NCBI GenBank assembly: GCA_963693365.1
Contig: CAVNZM010000016.1
Span: 1,364,001 to 1,428,000 of the forward strand
DNA length: 64,000 nucleotides
Reading direction: 5' to 3'
Origin: Amoebidium appalachense
Lineage: Eukaryota; Ichthyosporea
Of this stretch, positions 62,616-64,000 are shown piece after piece. A program made the translations under genes and the position numbers. The notes beneath the pieces were generated by a model, which saw nothing but the letters and a program-made list of their open reading frames with translations, ran no database searches and was not told the origin of the DNA. Numbering within the stretch: the stretch's first letter is position 1; each line of letters begins with the position of its first letter.

Positions 62616-62777
62616 TCACCTAGGGAGGTCAAGGTCCTTAGCGAGGACTAAGTCCCCTGTGATACTAGTCCTACTGCTCATGTTGCCTATGCCAACTGTT
62701 GCTAGCTGTAGGTCCGTGTGTGCGTATGTTTCTTCTACCTCTAACCGGCGAAAAAGTCCTAAGTCAAAACCACTCAT
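62616..62777 (-). CDS. Gag N-terminal remnant (53 aa, copy B)
   Basis: The first ATG after the 5' LTR (62777) opens a 53-codon frame beginning MSGFDLGLFRRLEVEE and ending TGA at 62618-62616. Its position directly downstream of the 5' LTR and upstream of the knuckle remnant suggests it is the start of gag, truncated by an internal deletion. It could still be translated. Confidence 0.5.
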   Translation of the reverse strand: MSGFDLGLFRRLEVEETYAHTDLQLATVGIGNMSSRTSITGDLVLAKDLDLPR

Positions 62778-62886
62778 AACCGCTAGTCCTGAAAAAAAAA
62801 ACTAGGGGTGAAAGCAACAGCCCAGAAGGACTAACAGTGCGTGTGCCCCCTCCCTGCAAAAAACTGCAGAGAAAGGGGGTGTAGCT

Positions 62887-63492
62887 TGTCGTAGCTACAA
62901 ACAGAGTGTATACAAACTACTCTAACTATCTGCACGCTTAAAGGGGCTCGAAACCGTGTATACGTATAAACTTTTCTTTGAGTTGGGTGGGAAGCGAGAA
63001 AAACGAGTTCTTAGAAGAACTTCGAAAAGCCCGCGACCCCGCGAGACACTTCACAGACACGCGGCCCACTGGCCAGACAAATACCACAGTGACATTCAGC
63101 CAATCACAACACTCCCTCCCCCCACAGACTACACGCACTCCACACCATTGGCTACCGCGACCTCAGACACCCCTACAGCACTAGAACACGTACACACGTT
63201 TACTCACAATACATATAAGCATACACACACGCGAGCAGGCAACATGGGTCTCGCCACGCACACAGCAAGAAGCAATACAACATTTAACATGGAGAGTACG
63301 CAGAGGCATGGGGCATGCACGCGCGCACCAAACAATCAGCCGCCGCTGCATCAGATTCTCCCCATACCACTGATTAATCTCCTCATACCCCATTTAGACC
63401 CCGGCATCACTATGCAAGAAAACCCCCGAAATTAACTCACCAAAACACAAAATATAGAAGCAAACTAATACGAATCAGCTCAGCACATGACA
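62887..63492 (-). repeat. 5' LTR of copy B (606 bp)
   Basis: Same boundaries as the partner LTR. In sense it ends GTAGCTACGACA; the internal sequence continues AGCTACACC, so GTAGCT and AGCTAC could form a 6-bp hairpin across the junction. Confidence 0.88.
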
Positions 63493-63578
63493 CATCCACA
63501 TGCTTATATGTTTGCACCCACGTACTAGCCTTATCCATGTGTGAGGACACACACTATCCTTCTCTTGTGCGCTTAACA

Positions 63579-64000
63579 TGTGACGTAGATATACATCGAG
63601 TCACCCCAGACACGGAAGCCCCCCAGATCAATAAACATCACGATGTAAATGGGGCTTCCGGGACCTGGCGTCATCAGTCTTTTCCTTGTCCAAAACATAG
63701 TTCTTGTCAACGAAAGCTGTGACCATCCGTTCCCCATCCGACTTTCATCCGTGTTCAAATTCATATTCTCATCACATTTCGATGTCGCATGGTAGCAGAG
63801 ACGGAAGGTCTCCCTCGGGGTGTAACCAGGTAAACACGCTTCCACACGCGCGCTCTACTAGCGTGCTACGATAGCTCATTTTTACGGGCGGATGGTCACA
63901 GCAGTCCACGGATAACTACGGATACACGAGGATGCATTTGCTTACTTATTCGGACGTCGCCCCGCAATGAGGCCATTTTTTGCAACAACCATATCATTTT
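63579..64000. repeat. Dispersed repeat R2, copy 2 (runs off the window)
   Basis: Matches 56907-57328. It continues to the last base of the window, so its right end is unknown. It contains the second copy of the MITE-like inverted repeat (63716-63902). Confidence 0.8.

Larger units (their letters stand above)
60810..63497 (-). mobile_element. Gag-only LTR retrotransposon, complete with target duplication (copy B)
   Basis: Two LTRs (60815-61421 and 62887-63492) flank 1465 bp of internal sequence. The 5-mer CATCC is duplicated at 60810-60814 and 63493-63497. Sense is the minus strand, judged from the Gag remnants and the purine tract GCGAGGGGGGAGT next to the left LTR. The LTRs differ at only a handful of sites, nearly all in the outermost 40 bp, so the insertion is recent. 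No pol is present. No TGG-type tRNA primer site follows the 5' LTR. Confidence 0.88.

Overview
This is a stretch of nuclear DNA from a eukaryote. It holds two genes split by many spliceosomal (GT..AG) introns, long introns packed with (CA)n/(GT)n and poly(C)/poly(G) tracts, and LTR, LINE and SINE retroelements. The lineage cannot be fixed from the sequence. A SHOC2-type leucine-rich-repeat gene and a BRCT-containing Pol mu/TdT-type family X polymerase would suit a unicellular opisthokont or another protist, but that is inference.

Layout. 1-1878: 3' part of a gag-only LTR retrotransposon, with an intact Gag zinc knuckle and 3' LTR. About 2020-8646: a nearly complete Ty1/copia element on the minus strand with an uninterrupted 1505-aa polyprotein. 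It lies in an open reading frame of an unknown minus-strand gene (8647-9083). 9860-10476: a tRNA-derived SINE with a perfect 12-bp target duplication. 11514-24166 (+): a 12-exon family X DNA polymerase gene. 26744-37162 (-): a 13-exon SHOC2-like gene, convergent with the polymerase gene. About 38618-43172: a LINE with two overlapping ORFs. 45097-51800 (+): a duplicated, partly degenerate gene with CCCH-like and KOW-like exons. 52030-52871: a 284-bp tandem repeat. 53000-57500: intergenic DNA with minisatellites and one copy of a 422-bp dispersed repeat. 57508-60447: two adjacent copia-family LTR insertions, each with its own 5-bp target duplication; the second carries a copy of the 5' half of initiator tRNA-Met. 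60810-63497: a complete gag-only LTR element with a 5-bp target duplication. 63579-64000: second copy of the 422-bp repeat.

Functionally, the two well-supported host genes are a probable end-joining DNA polymerase and a Ras/MAPK-type scaffold. They share an intron style: GT/G-rich sequence tends to follow donors and CA/C-rich sequence tends to precede acceptors. A short dispersed repeat that ends in poly(C) lies in their introns, always in the sense orientation of the host gene. Most apparent long ORFs in the window are translations of CA/GT, C or G repeats and are not genes.

All exon boundaries were placed by eye from splice sites, reading frame and recognised protein families. No alignment or database search was run.
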